Positions 1-23,465 are shown, counted from the stretch's first letter. The stretch: DNA of 64,000 nucleotides from Terebella lapidaria (GCA_949152475.1 OX424556.1:11838664-11902663), one strand, 5' to 3'. A program made the numbers and translations. Notes: generated by a model not told the origin, from the sequence alone.

Positions 1-334
1 TCATACACTCAAGCACAGTAACCATGGTACCGGTAACTGGGACCACATCAGCTGGGGAGAGGGTAGAATGTGGACAGCATGGGAGAAAGTGTCGTGTAAG
101 CCAGGGAGGTGGAATGTTGGAATATAAGCAACAACACAAAAGGCACGACTATGCAACAATGCAGAGAAACGTGCTACGAAACGACCAGAAATAAAGTAAC
201 TTACGCTCTACAGTAACAATGGTATTTGCAGTAATGATGCTAAGTTTGACCAAAACATTAAAATAAATGCACATCCAACAGTAAGTAAGCTAGAAACTCA
301 TGAAACAAGACTATAACAGTAAGTGATGATTGCA
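1..334. other. 3' flank / 3' UTR of the formin gene
   Basis: This stretch lies downstream of the formin stop codon on the minus strand. No other coding exon, RNA gene or repeat is recognised, and no clear minus-strand AATAAA is seen, so the polyadenylation site may lie outside the window or use a variant signal. Confidence 0.5.
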
Positions 335-11112
<10,778 letters not shown>

Positions 11113-11154
11113 GATGTTTTCAAAGGCTTGTCAACCCGGAAAGAAATTTGTCAT
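11113..11154 (-). other. DIAPH: Probable 5' UTR part of the first DIAPH coding exon, with a short uORF
   Basis: A good acceptor (TTTTCAG at 11155-11161 on the minus strand) precedes the coding start by 42 nt, so at least one non-coding exon probably lies further upstream. This leader begins ATGACAAATTTC and opens a seven-codon reading frame that stops before the main start. It may damp translation. The true first exon and promoter were not identified. Confidence 0.45.
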
Positions 11155-11343
11155 CTGAAAATATTTGCAAGTTCCTTTACTTGCAATGTATCAAAACTGA
11201 AACCCACATGGAGCACACAGACATATCATTTTTCTGACACATCAACACTGTGTATGAAGCTATGAACATTATAATGGACACATTCTCAAAAGAATGTTTA
11301 TTTAAATTCTGGGAAATATTGTTATATAACAAAGAGAGATGCT

Positions 11344-11770
11344 ATAGGGCTGGAAAGCAGAAGTATGATCAGTGACAAATTCCAATTCGCCCAATTTCTA
11401 ACAACGTCAATAACTGCTGAAATAGCATGTCTGGTGTCAAATAACTTTAGCGAAAGTACAAAGCAGGTTTTCATGTGCCAAAATTCAATAGAATAATTTC
11501 GCTGGAGCAAGGCTTTATTCGAAGTGCCGTTTTTTTCAGTTCCTTTTCGAAGCTTGGATATGTTGTGGAATAGGAGAATTTTTATCTTTTACAATAGTTT
11601 TTGTATATCTTCATCATTTATGGATACTACAATACATTAAAGATATTGTTTATTTACCATATTAAATGCACCCCCATGTTAAAAGATAGGGAGGCGTCAG
11701 GTGCTTATCCCCAGTCCGAATAACTTCATTGGAATTTGTCATCGATCAGTGCTTCCGCTTTCCAGCCCTA
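11344..11770. mobile_element. MITE with GGGCTGGAAAGC termini upstream of DIAPH
   Basis: Inverted repeats of about 45 bp (TAGGGCTGGAAAGC at the left, GCTTTCCAGCCCTA-like at the right) both include a GATCAGTG block. TA lies at both edges, fitting a Tc1/mariner-like target duplication. No transposase remains. Confidence 0.75.
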
Positions 11771-12300
11771 TTGTTCACTAATTATGATTAGATAACATAC
11801 ATACCGGTACACTCTGGATATAATATATCATGGAAATAGCCGCATTGTCTATAAGTTGACAATATCAACATGAGCAAACACATGCAAATGCTGTAGCATC
11901 ATTCACGCAGCAAAGCTCCAGATGGACCTGCGAAAAAGTATATCAATGAGATGTATTTCAACAATGATCGAGGAATGATCTTGATTGTAAAAAGTCCCAA
12001 TACACAATACAATATACATTGTAATCAATGCCTGAAGTAATTTGTATTTTACAATTCAGTGACATATCAAGAACAAAAATTTTCCTTATGGAGTAGCTAG
12101 AAACCTGTTGCAATCTGGCTATGATATAACTTGATATGTGTCGAATAATGTCCACCCACCTCCAGAACAAAGTTCATTTCGCAACTATGGAAAAACTTCC
12201 CTGACCAATAAATAACCACTAGATCTACATGTAAACTTCTGTAATTGCATACTACATGTACTAGTATTTTACAAGTCTACATCATGTCACATCAAATTTA
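11771..12300. other. Intergenic sequence, nothing recognised
   Basis: AT-rich sequence between two foldback elements upstream of the formin gene. No exon, RNA gene or repeat boundary could be supported. Confidence 0.4.
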
Positions 12301-12326
12301 AAGGGCCACTATATGGGATTCCGTTT

Positions 12327-12770
12327 TCAGGGGATATCCAAGATTTGTCAGCCGACGCTTCAGGACTGCTCTGTTTATAGAACAAAAGGTCAGATTTCGT
12401 TTTTGACCAAGGATATCTGCCAAGCCGATGGTCAGATAATAGAGAGTTCCAGATGCACGTTTACGTGGACGTGGACTCTACGAGAATATTGAAAAAAACG
12501 TTATGACGTCATGATTTTGGGGTTCCCCAAGACAACAACTTGACTATAGAGCTTATGGAATGAAAAAAACGTCAAACATGACGTTCTAAAAATAGCTATT
12601 CTCACGTAAGTTTCCCACGGACGTAGGGATATCTGGAACTCTCTAATCTCAGGTCGGCTGGGCAGAGATCCTGGGTCAAAAATGTAATCTGACGTTTTGT
12701 TCCATAAATAGAACAGTCCTGAAGCATCGGGTGACAAATCTGTGGGGACTATTTTAGGGGTGCCACGAGT
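12327..12770. mobile_element. Foldback/MITE-like inverted-repeat element
   Basis: Imperfect arms of about 120 bp face each other. The left arm holds GATTTGTCAG...CTTCAGGACTG, the AAAAGGTCAGATT block and AGAGAGTTCCAGAT. The right arm holds the complements in reverse order, ending CAGTCCTGAAGC...GGTGACAAATC. There is no coding capacity, and the exact ends and target duplication are unclear. Confidence 0.7.
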
Positions 12771-13202
12771 AGGCAAGTACTCGTTGACTGTTACAGTTTG
12801 ACGAGTACTCGGTCACAGATTTGTGGCACAGTTATTCGAGTGTAGTTATTTATCTGCTTTGAGAATGCTGAATCAGCGAAATCAGTGAAATGTGACTCTC
12901 ATTAGATTGTCATGGTTCGTTTTTGTGAAATCAAGCCTATCAGGTGCCTTCATCCATTTTTATACTCCCATTCTAATGATTCTCACGCTCGTAGAACGTC
13001 GTTCATGTTCAGTAAATATCGTTCAGACACTCTAGTTGCCGATTTTTCAGCAAGTAAACTTTTCAAATTCATAAAGTTTGATGTTTGACGAGCACTCGGT
13101 CACAGAAATCCGTAATCGTGGCACCACTAGACTATTTCACGATAATGCCAGATGACTCGGCAAACGTTCGCTAAAGGCGGTCTTGAACATGCTACAGCCA
13201 CA

Positions 13203-13677
13203 GGTCAAGCCTAAACCAGCCCAAGCGATGCGGAGCGCGTCCAAGATGGCCCACGAAAACAAACAAATCACGATTATGACAGTTATCTGGGTTGACACAC
13301 CAAATTGTCTTTTTGTATTCACTCCGATACACGAGAGGACCCAAATTATGTGTTACAACGCACTTGAATACACTGAAATATTGTTGAAAATCCCCTCCAA
13401 ACATTGATTTTAGCCTTGGCTGTCACCGACCACAATTTTTACCAGGAAGGATTAGCGATGTTTGGAGGGGATTTTGAGCAATATATTGGGGTATTTACTA
13501 TTTAGTTGAGTTATCATATGTAATCTGGGTCCTCTCATGCATTAGCATACATACAACACTAACGGTTTGTGTGTCGGCCCGTAAATCGGTCATAATCAGG
13601 ATTTGTTTATTTTCGTCCCGAGCATCAATGTGGGCCATCTTGGACGCGCTCCGCGTCGCTTGGGCTGAGCCTAAAAA
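13203..13677. mobile_element. Foldback element with GCGGAGCGCGTCCAAGATGG arms
   Basis: The left arm (13203-13400) and right arm (13440-13677) are inverted copies. Both include GGAGCGCGTCCAAGATGG, a TATTTTCGT/ACGAAAACAAA block and the CCCCTCCAAACAT block near the loop. Arms occupy most of the length. Reading frames on both strands are by-products of the palindrome. Confidence 0.78.
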
Positions 13678-13860
13678 AACAATTTTAAGCTTGAACATTT
13701 CCTGAAATGTTGAATGAAGTCAATAGGCTAAAAACAATCATGTTAGGTATCGGGCCGATCAAAGGTAGGTCTACTATTAACTATAACGTCCCAGCCGCTA
13801 GGGAGCAAGCCATCCGCCAGGCCCAGGCCAGGATAGGCACAACAGTCAACAACATCCAGT

Positions 13861-13992
13861 CTAGCCGACGTTGCTCCCTCTTGAACTTGTCTATATAGGG
13901 GTTAACAGTTTAACTTGTCTATATAGGGGTTAACAGTTCAAGAGCTGTTAACCCTTATATAGACAAGTTCAAGAGGGAGTAACGTCGGCTAG
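13861..13992. repeat. Near-perfect long palindrome
   Basis: CTAGCCGACGTTGCTCCCTC at the left end returns as its complement at the right end, and a GTCTATATAGGGGTTAACAG block lies just inside each arm. The left arm carries that block twice, a slipped duplication. Arms are about 55 bp around a tiny loop, so the strand could extrude a strong cruciform. Confidence 0.88.
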
Positions 13993-14016
13993 GCCTACAT
14001 CCAGTCGTCGACTATA

Positions 14017-14442
14017 GTCGGCGTCATTGGTCTGTGAGCGGTGGTTTTTCGGCGATTACTCAGTCAATATTTGAGATAATCCCATGGAATTTTGACAGGT
14101 ATGTTATCTTATGACCGCCTAACTAAGGATACATTTTCGAGAAGATTGAATGCGAAGCAAAAAGGTTGGCCTATCTCGTCCATAGTAAAAATCTGGTGAA
14201 ATCGGCCGTGGACCGCTCCCGATCGCCGTAGCATTTCTATAGATAACGTTTTGACGTTTTCCTATTTCGTTATATATAGGCCAAATGGGCTAACTTTTTT
14301 GTTTACACACCAATCTCTCTGAAAATTTATGCCCTATTAGGCGAGTATAAAATAACACTCCTGCCAAAATTTCATCGAAATATACGAATTATTGACGGAA
14401 TAATCGCGAAAAAAACACCGCTCACAGATCAATGACGCCGAC
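14017..14442 (+). mobile_element. MITE family A, copy 1
   Basis: A 426-bp element flanked by TA, with inverted repeats of about 35 bp beginning GTCGGCGTCATTGGTCTGTG and including GAGCGGTGG. A second full copy lies in reverse orientation at 51890-52317. Two ends and two insertion sites define the boundaries. The TA target fits Tc1/mariner-type mobilisation. Confidence 0.9.
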
Positions 14443-15658
14443 TAGAGTCGGAGCATGCAAATATCGGACAGTTTTGGATGCATTTCCTGTTTATTGGAGA
14501 TATATTGCCGATGCAATATTTCAAATGTAACAGAATAAAAAATGATTTGTTGCTCTACAAATTCATATTCACATATAAAGTTAACACGAAACTGAAGCAC
14601 AGACACAGACCTCGAAAGTACACGAAGTCTAAGATCCTAGCAGACTGCAGCAGAGCATGTAAATATCGGACAAGGAGCTATGAAACACCGACGTCAAAAA
14701 AATTTTAAGCTGTGTCTACTTCACTTGAGCGCAGCATGTTCATCATGGACCAAGTGAGATACCAGATTCACCTTATGCACAAATAATTGCTTAATAATGA
14801 ATATCATGTGCAAATTTAACAAAACACACTAACATGTATATCAAGTTAAGCGTTGATCAGAGATATTGACAGTGAAAAGCACAAACTGTTGTACAGGGCT
14901 GTTTCAAAATGATGGAAACCTGAAACTCCTGTCATATGGTAATTCATGCTTTGATTCTACACATTTGCTCAGTCCAATATTTTTTACAAAGTGTATACTA
15001 AATGTGAAAACCGTGATTTATTCATGTGTCCGATATTTGCATGCCCGTCCGACAAATAGTGCTCCAACTCTATACATAGTCCTGGTGATCGAGTCATCAA
15101 TCATTTATCAGTTTATGCAAGGCTCACGGAATGTATGGGTCTACTTCATTCGACACGAAAGTCAAGAACCCATCAAGTTTATATCATACCAATTCCAAAC
15201 AGACATTCCTGCATGATTGGACAATAATCAGATAATGGAAGTAAAAAATTTGATATTCTGCCTACAAGTTTCCGCGCTGCACCCAAATCTTTCCAACCAA
15301 TCAAAACAGTCTGACAGTGACAGTGTTGAAGGTCAAGGTCACAACATCTAGGTCACATGATTTCACAGGTCAACTATGAGGGGAGCGGTTCTGTTTTGCA
15401 GCAGCCTCGATCAGTTTGTCGATGGCGCGAGTCAAAGAGTTAGATCTCTTGAAAGTTGAGTAGGCCTAGTTACGGGAAAGACAGATAAATTTTAGTTTTA
15501 TCTAGTTTCTTTTTGATCAATCGCAGTGTAACTGTCAATTTGATACACTGCCATTCTGTCAAGCACCTGAGAGAGGACGTTGAATCCATAGAAACCCCAT
15601 GCATGTAGGCCCTATTAGGCCTGTTGGATATAATATTAAAATAACACGATGGGTACAC

Positions 15659-17362
15659 CACGGTGGCTAGGCGTTACGCGTTATTCAGGGAGTGCCGCAT
15701 TTTCACGAAAGGCGGCGCTCCAGCACCCGTCTTTCACACAATTCGTCCTTTGCATTCTGGGATACCGAAAATAGTTCCAACATGGATGCCTCTATGAATC
15801 GAAATAAGTTTGAATGTTTGTGATATTTTGTTACAGACAGGACATATTGTCGAAAACTATACAATTTTTAAAGAGATTATGATAGAATAACTCCAGTAGC
15901 GGTGTCCGTGGCAATCTTTAATGCCTCTGAAAAATCCATGGCTGAGTCATGACAGGCGGGTCGATCCATAGACGTCTATGGTCGATCCATGCAAAACAAG
16001 AAATCACGTGCTCGTGTTTACAAAACGCGCATTAATACGGACTATTTGTTACCGCGCATTGACACTGTCCCCTGATTCAGGGGACCAGAGAATCGGTTAT
16101 TACAAAGACGGGTGCTTCGGAGTGCCGTCTGGTGGACAAAACGGGGAGTGCCGCGTAAAATCATGAGTATTACGGTTGACCCCTAGCAGGAAAAACACAC
16201 AATTTCGCTGATTATACCGTTTTGAAATGTCGGATTTGGATTTGCACGGAACATTACATATATTCATGATTGTTGTTGATAGTTTAAATCAAAGAGATAA
16301 GCCAGTGTAGCGAGAACTTCGGCTGCACAATATCTGTCAATTTTGCTCCGACAGCCGCTCTCCTCGGTTTTGGGGTTGAAAATGTTATGTATCGGCATTA
16401 ATGTACATAGAATGACAGGTCTATGATATTGAAAATATGGGCATCACATGTGCCTGTCTTCAAAATGTTTCACAATGGTCGCAAGCGGCACGAATCTAGG
16501 TTGAATGTATCGCTTGTTTATTTGTTATACTTTACGCGATTTGCGTGAGGACATTACGCGTATGTGCATGAGTAAATATTTTGTTGAGGTTGGGATGTTT
16601 CTTTTTTTAATGCAAATTTTTCTCCAGTTTTACTGCTCAATTGATGGGATAAATTCAAGTTCAAGGGATAATGTTTTCACTTGGTGAACTTTTGTGTAAA
16701 AGACACGAAATGCTCTTGGTATTGTCAATTTCAGATTTATGAAGATTGGGAGGAACGTATTGATGATAATGATAAATGAGAAGTATCGTCAGTACTTGGA
16801 ACATCTGCAGCCTCAAATCATACTTTAAAAATATTTATGTATGCGTTACCAGCTCTACCATCCCCGACAACGCTCACAGGTTTCCTCATGCTGTAACGCG
16901 TGTGCAGATTTTCTCCCTCAGGCTGATACGCGTAAACCATAAAAAGCTTCTCAGTTCATAAAATACTCGATTTAATCAACTGTTTGCATGGTGTAACAAT
17001 AAAGAAAGATTTCTCCGAGCTTTCTATGATTTACCAGTATTCACTTCGTTGGTTTCAATTGATAGCCGATGATATTTCCCAAACGAGTCGCAAGCGTGCG
17101 GGTGTTGTCACGAACTGTGTGTCCATTTTCGTAAAGTATAACGATGTATGCAAGTAATTCATAGTAGCATACGTAATGTTTGCTCATTGGGATGTTCCGT
17201 GGAAACAAAATTTTAGGAAGAAAATGAACTTTTTCATGAATTTTCCTCATTTGAAGTGGGGGACCCGTGTCGTTTCCTGTGCCATTTCCTCACGAATAAC
17301 GCGTAATACTCACGATTTTACGCGGCACTCCCTGAATAACGCGTAACGCCTAGCCACCGTGT
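15659..17362. mobile_element. 1.7-kb DNA transposon with CACGGTG termini and 5-bp target duplication
   Basis: Perfect inverted repeats of about 40 bp begin CACGGTGGCTAGGCGTTACG. The flanks repeat TACAC directly at each side, a 5-bp target duplication. A partial copy of the GAGTGCCGCGTAAAATCATG subterminal block also lies inside at about 16145. Internal reading frames are short and unrecognised, so the copy looks non-autonomous. A CAC start with 5-bp duplication is the pattern known for the Transib/ProtoRAG superfamily; no transposase supports this here. Confidence 0.75.
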
Positions 17363-17448
17363 ACACGATCCGGTACAGTGACATATTAAAAGCCGACCTT
17401 CATCGACTTGTTTTTGCAACGCGACAAGGGGATAGATCCAGCCCTATT

Positions 17449-20054
17449 TCACGCTGAGAAAGGCGATCTCCAGAATCTGAGGTTGAACGCCGGAATTGGA
17501 GATTGAACGCCCGAATCTGAGGAAATGGCGCAAAGAAAGCAAAACATTGTGAGTAGCTCCTATGATTTTGGGTTAATATATTATTTCATAAGGATTATTG
17601 GCATAAAAGAGTGTGTCCATAGAGCATGCGAACATATAGCATTCAGGAATAAGCAAGATTGGTGTGAGAATGCACAGACCAGGTAGTAAACTGGGACACA
17701 AAATATATAGCGGGTCAATATCCGTATGCAAACGAAGTGCGAAGTTGCAACCAATTTTGACATTTCGAAGAGATATGTGGCAAAATACACATGTTTCACG
17801 CACAGAAATAGTTACCAGTTAACTTATTACTACAACAGAGACATCAGTATGTACACATCATCTGATAAAACACGATTCATGAGCACATTTCGATTTGACA
17901 GCTGCAACTCCATGTGTATTGAGGACGGCAACTCCATGATTTCCAATAATGAGGTAGAATTGGGTGGCAATGAAAGAGCAATGTGTTTGCTAGTTTGTAT
18001 AAAACAGTTGATAAAATGTTGATTTTAGGTTTGCCTTCCGCATGAGTTTGATAGATCTAGGGAACAACTCTTGTATTATTTGGTTGAATGCATGTGTTTA
18101 TTCAGAATTTACTACGCATATATCATGGACACCAATACTATTACCATATGTCATCATCATTTTGCTGGTTATATTGATAGAGTGTGAGACAAATATGTTC
18201 ATCAATAAATCGTATCTGCCTACTAGTATACTTTTCTTGACACCTGCATACCCCACCCCCCATGCAGGTTTACTAGGATGAGGACAGACTTGGGGATTGA
18301 CAAAATACAGGTGTATATGAATCCATTCTTATGGTCCAATTTGAGCGCTAAATGGCCGGGTTAAATACTTGATTTAGGCATGAAAACTTGTAGCAGACGT
18401 GGGAAATTCACTTAGGTAAAAAAAATAAATGTTTCTGTTTGTGTCCCAGTTATATGCTTCGTAACTGGTTGTATGGAGCTTGGTTTTCTTTTCTTTTCGG
18501 AGTACCTGTTTTTTGTATCGGTTTTTCGGTTTCATTCCCATAAGACGTTTGTTTGTAACATAGACATATATTTTATCTGAAACTGTGAACATACAAAATA
18601 TTAAAAAATCTAATTTTTGGATCAAATAAAAAGTTGAACACGTGATATGAAAATAACAATATAACCCAAAACAATTGCAATAATCAAAAATAAATATAAA
18701 AGAAATCTTTACGAAACACTTTGGCAGCTTCCAAATATATCAACTACATAAACAAATATTTTTCCAAACAAGAGGGCCTATATCGCACGCATGGAATTAT
18801 ATATAGAAAACAAGTTTTCCACTATGCGGTTCTGTGAGGATGATCTGCTGTTAATTAATGAAATAAGGCCGACTCTTTGAAAAAATCAAGTGTCCTTTCT
18901 TCCGCCGCAAATGATAAACCATTGTTCGAAATTACAAAATCGTGTACTGGACGACTCTCCTTGTTATCCACCAGTGTTACTGTATTATCATGATTACTGT
19001 ATAATCTTAAAAGAATGAATTTGTAAAGGATTTCTTTGCTAATTGATTGCTTCGTAGTTTTGACAATCCATTGCTTGATCGTTTTCTGCAAGCAATCATT
19101 GACCATAGTGACTAATACAGCCATTTTGGGACACTAATTAACCTACACAAAATGAAATGTAGCCGATGATTGTAAAATACCATCAAAGTGAAAAAAGTCT
19201 GACACTCGACGTTTGAGACGACGCGCAAGGGGACACAAACGAAATAAATATTTATTTTGGCCTTGTTCGTCTGCGTACATGTGAAGACAATGGCAAACGC
19301 TACACGTAGCAGTAAGTGAAGCATAGAAATAATACATGTAGATAGGTAAGATACAGTTTTGTCCTTGCATGTATATTATGCTATGTTTGCAGATTTCTTT
19401 GACACTAATCTAACGGATCTTGAATTTGGGTGCATGTGCGAAGAATAAGACCACATGGCTGTATATTTCGTATGTCATCAGTGGTCATGAACCCCAAATC
19501 ACCAAAGCAGAGACGTCATCAAACCCTGAGAGCAATATGTTCTTGGTAGCACTCGTCACTCTGTTCCGTAAATTCTGGTGTTGCCTTTTTTATGAGCCCT
19601 CATACTCGTGGAGTTGCAGCCTTATTTCATTTCACGTTGAATACTCAATAATTTCCCCAAACATTCAGGAAATCTGGTCAGATATGAAGTCTTTTGCACC
19701 TAAACAACCATTCTGCACAATCTCAAGTACTATATTTGGTTATTTAGTGAATTAAACTGGTTTATTCATTCGATGCGTGTTGTCGCCTAGATCCTGTTTC
19801 AGTACCTAAAACTGTGCCGCGGTTTATCAGATAACTGTGTGATATACTAAGGAGTTTTTGTTCTACCGAGAGACAATGATCATTCGCATAACTGATGCAC
19901 ACTGTTATATCGATGACACGGACGATTTTACGTACTTTTCAAGGGCTTTTCCCTCACAATGTTTTTTTTTTTCGTGATTTCCTCTGATTCGGGCGTTCAA
20001 CCTCCAATTCCGGCGTTCAACCTCAGATTCTGGAGATCGCCTTTCCCAGCGTGT
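17449..20054. mobile_element. 2.6-kb DNA transposon with CACGCTG termini and 5-bp target duplication
   Basis: Inverted repeats of about 75 bp begin CACGCTGAGAAAGGCGATCT at the left and end with the near-complement at the right. The flanks repeat TATTT directly. Each repeat contains GAATCTGAGG and TTGAACGCC blocks in a mirrored arrangement. The 2.45 kb interior is AT-rich and has only short unrecognised frames (the longest about 111 aa at 19420-19755). It lies 86 bp from the preceding element. Superfamily is inferred only from ends and target size. Confidence 0.75.
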
Positions 20055-20139
20055 ATTTGAATAGGAGGGAGTCACATGAAAATAAAAACGAACCTACCTC
20101 CGTCGTGAGGGAGGTTGGGGAGGGGGTGAGCGTGGCTAA

Positions 20140-20658
20140 TGCTGCGTTCCATTCAAGTCGTACAAATGGTGATCACGAGTGGGAAGTGGTGCAGTACGAG
20201 TTCAAAGCGTTCCATTGGCAAAACACATACAAATTGCCTTCAAGTATCTATGGTTAAAAATAAGACCTTGTAAATGAAAGTAAGTGTGACACTCATTATT
20301 CTATTATTTTTTAACCAACTCAGGCCAAAAATAATCAAAAAGTTAAAAAAAAATTTTTTTGATAATTTTATGGAAAAAGTCAAATCTTCATTTCAATGTT
20401 TAGTATTTTACCATTTCAAACATGAATGCATGATAATAGGTAAAACTAGCAAAGTTTCTCCATTTTATATGTTGCTTTCTTACAAAATCCCTCCCCTTGC
20501 CGCCATGTTTTTCCTACTCGTGCAAATCGAGTCTGAAAATCCGACTCCACTTCACGACTTGTGCAAATGGGAATTCACCAGTCGTAACGTGAATGAAACG
20601 GTTTTTACTACTGGGAAACTCGTGATCACTATTTGAACGACATGAATGGAACGCAGCA
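20140..20658 (+). mobile_element. Harbinger-like MITE, copy 1
   Basis: The element is flanked by TAA on both sides and has inverted repeats TGCTGCGTTCCATTCAAGTC and complement, extending through GTGATCACGAGT. A 3-bp TAA duplication fits PIF/Harbinger. A second, disrupted copy lies at 57518 onward. The interior has no recognisable transposase. Confidence 0.82.
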
Positions 20659-22200
20659 TAAATCCCCTCGAAAATTGTGATGTTTCGGCATCTGTAGATG
20701 CAATCTGAGGTGTATCCGCTGGTGAGTGAAATTCATGCTAATCAGTTGACTTTTGGTGCGAATTTTTTTTCAAATTGTTCAAAATCTCGCACCTTACATT
20801 TTCCATTCATCATAGCAATCATATTTTTCATGCATGTTTTATTCCAACTTATCGAAACATGGCGAGGGTGAACGATACTCGTCCTAGTAAATGATTGCAC
20901 GTTGATTTTAATACAGCAATTTTCAATTGGGGAAAGGGGACAAAAATATTGTGTTTTAGGATGGGATAAATATTCTTCGATGTCTAATATGACGACATAA
21001 ATGTTAATGCTAATGTTTGTGACCTCCATATAACAATAATAATGGCTATGGTGAGGGTGTAAAGATGCTGGTGGACTTTCGGTGACACTCCACTAATGAG
21101 GTATACCTCTTCATCGTGGGGTCGCCGAACTTTATATTGGTGCCTTTCGAACCACTGACGGATTGTGTCGGCGTCGGTCCCCACTGTTAACTCAGATCAC
21201 ATGTATATATTTTATCCGGTTATTACTCCCTGACCGCAGACAGTTATAGCAAGGTATAGTTATGGGTGATTGGGGGGGGGGGGGGCAGTGGTCACAGGTT
21301 ATACGGCAGGGAGCTTAAGCATCTTATTAGGTGGTAGCTGGTGCGTTTTAGGGCTGTAGTTGTATTTGAATGTCCAGTGACATGTTGAAATTGAAATAAT
21401 GTGTAAGATATTAATTGCACAGCAATATTCTACAGAGGCGGATCCAGGATTTTGCAAAGGGGACGCAAATATCAGACATTAGACAGTAGGCCTGCATATG
21501 GGCGTGTGAACGGGGGCCCAGGGCCACAGAAGCTGGATGTTAGGTGCTCAATGAGGGGTCCTGAGCATGTTTTTGGACTAAGGTTGATTTATTTAGTCCA
21601 GAGGTTTAGTCTACAATATTAATACGAAGTCGCACAAGAATATACAATCCTATATGAAAATATTTGATACCTTAGAGCAAAGGTCCATGCTCAATATATT
21701 GAATCAGGTTGTGTATTATGTATTAGGCCTACCAATATCACGTCCGACAGGAACAGCACATATTGGCGTGGGTTGGGCACGCATATAGCGCCCCAGACGC
21801 TAACGGTTATTAGGTGCGCTATTCTGAATTCTGAGCATACATTTTGACCATTCTTGAGTTATTCAAGCCCAAATTTAGTTTTAGTCACTTAATTATCAGA
21901 TTGTGTATTGTCCTCAGCTACGACAATGTTGATAAAACCAGTGGCATATTAGACGTTTCACGAAAGAGTCGGCTTGGTTTGAATGGGGGATATCATAGCA
22001 AAAGCTAAGGCTACAAGAATAATGTAAGTTAGGAACAACACGTATTGACATGAAGCTGGACCCCGACCAGGGCATCAGAAACTGACGGTTACTATCAGAA
22101 ACTGACAGTTACTTGTTGCTCTGTGGTCAGTTTAGAGCATATATTGGGACCATTAGGCCTAAGACTGCGTTATTCATAGGGTTTACATCACGAAAATAGA
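20659..22200. other. Intergenic sequence with a weak internal duplication
   Basis: No gene is recognised. A poly-G run lies at about 21270-21285. Two stretches (about 21720-21870 and 22030-22190) share a diverged order of motifs, including a GAACA(G/A)CACATATTG-like start and a GAGCATA-TTTGACCATT-like end, suggesting an old tandem duplication. Confidence 0.35.
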
Positions 22201-22204
22201 TAAC

Positions 22205-23465
22205 AATAATAATAACGAAGCATTTGTATAGCACCATATATCAGGATAAAATCCTTCTATAGGCGCTAAACAATAGTGGCATATATTCAACGAAGGCAAA
22301 TTGGTAGACGAGGTAAAACGCAAGCCATGCCAGCACTTTTCCCGAAAGTTTAAGATTGCTTAAACAACTTTTGATAACAAATGAGTTTTAAGAACATTTT
22401 TGAAACGTAAATGTCTTGGATGCTACGGATGTTCTCTGGCAGTCTGTCCCACAACACCGCAGCATGGTAGGACAACATCTTCTCACCAGCAGACTTGAGC
22501 CTTGTCTTTGGAACCTCGAGCAGGGTGGTCTCGGCACTCCTTAGCCATCTCCTGGGATGACGGATGGACACCAACTCACACAGGTAGTTTGGGGCCAGCC
22601 CATGAATGGCCTTGAAAGTGAAGAGCAGAAGCTTGAATTCAATCCGATTGAAGTCACATGGTCGGATTTCTTTTACCTTGCAATCACTTTTGTGGCCATG
22701 TTCGAACTGAACACTGAAGCTTGGATAATGCAGTTGCAGGTGCTCCAGCAAGTAGAGCTTTACGGTAGTCCAATCTTGATTATATGAAAGCGTGAACAAG
22801 GGTTTTTGCTGCATCTGCAGTAAGGACATTCCTAATCATGGAAATACTAGTATTGTGGAGATGGAAAAGGCTGTTAAACACGTCCTTGTGATGTGGCCTG
22901 CCATGTTGAGGAGCTCGTCAAACTGGACTCATCAAACTTCAGCTCCTGACGGATGTAGGCAACATGATCACTTCGGTCTTTTCTGCGTTCAGCTTGAGCT
23001 TATTGTGTGACATCCACAAACTGATGTCAGCGACGCAGGACATGATCTGTTGTTTAGTATGATCCATAGCTGACAGGTCAGCGAAGTCAAATGTTGCATA
23101 CAACTGACTATCATCGGCATGCAGGTGGTACTTGAGCTGATGTTTCCAGATGATATCCCCGACTGGCAGTGTATCAGGAAAAGAAGTGGCCCCAGCACAG
23201 ATCCTTGAGGCACACGAAAGCACAAAGCTTTGGCTGGACTTCTCGCCGCATCAACAGCGACCTGCAACGTCCGGTCCCTGAGGTAAGATGCAAGCCATGC
23301 CAGCACCTTTCCCCAACGTTCAAACGTGTGGCCATTCGGTTCAACAAAAGATAGTGATCAATGGTGTCAAAAGCCGCAGATCCAGAAGAACCAATATGGT
23401 GGCTTGCTTGTTGTCCATAGCTGACAGAATGTCATTTTGAACATGGAGGAGGGCCGCTTCTCCAC
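22205..23465 (-). mobile_element. Non-LTR retrotransposon, 3' half (RT domain and C-terminus)
   Basis: Minus-strand frames encode a degenerate reverse transcriptase of the CR1/L2/Jockey-like group. VPQGSVLGPLLFLI precedes a frameshift, then YHLHADDSQLY, in which the usual YADD catalytic box reads HADD. The C-terminal region shows LLLFTFKAIHGLAPNYL and VLWDRLPENIRS, typical of this group. A TAATAATAA-rich tail near 22205 marks the 3' end. Frameshifts and stops make it a dead copy. The upstream part continues at 24531-25282 beyond a nested second LINE. Confidence 0.85.

Noticed and set aside
12769..13130. Possible hAT element with repeated GACGAG(T/C)ACTCGGTCACAGA blocks
   Set aside because: The two blocks are direct, not inverted, and no 8-bp duplication or defined ends could be seen.
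17521..17552. ATG followed by GTGAGT as an alternative first exon of TDRD3 (MAQRKQNI)
   Set aside because: Phase and sequence do not fit exon 2. The 27895 start gives the expected GWYLSQEG join.
15659..20054. RAG-type recombination signals with 12/23 spacers
   Set aside because: Only the heptamer-like end is present; no A-rich nonamer lies at 12 or 23 bp from it in either element.
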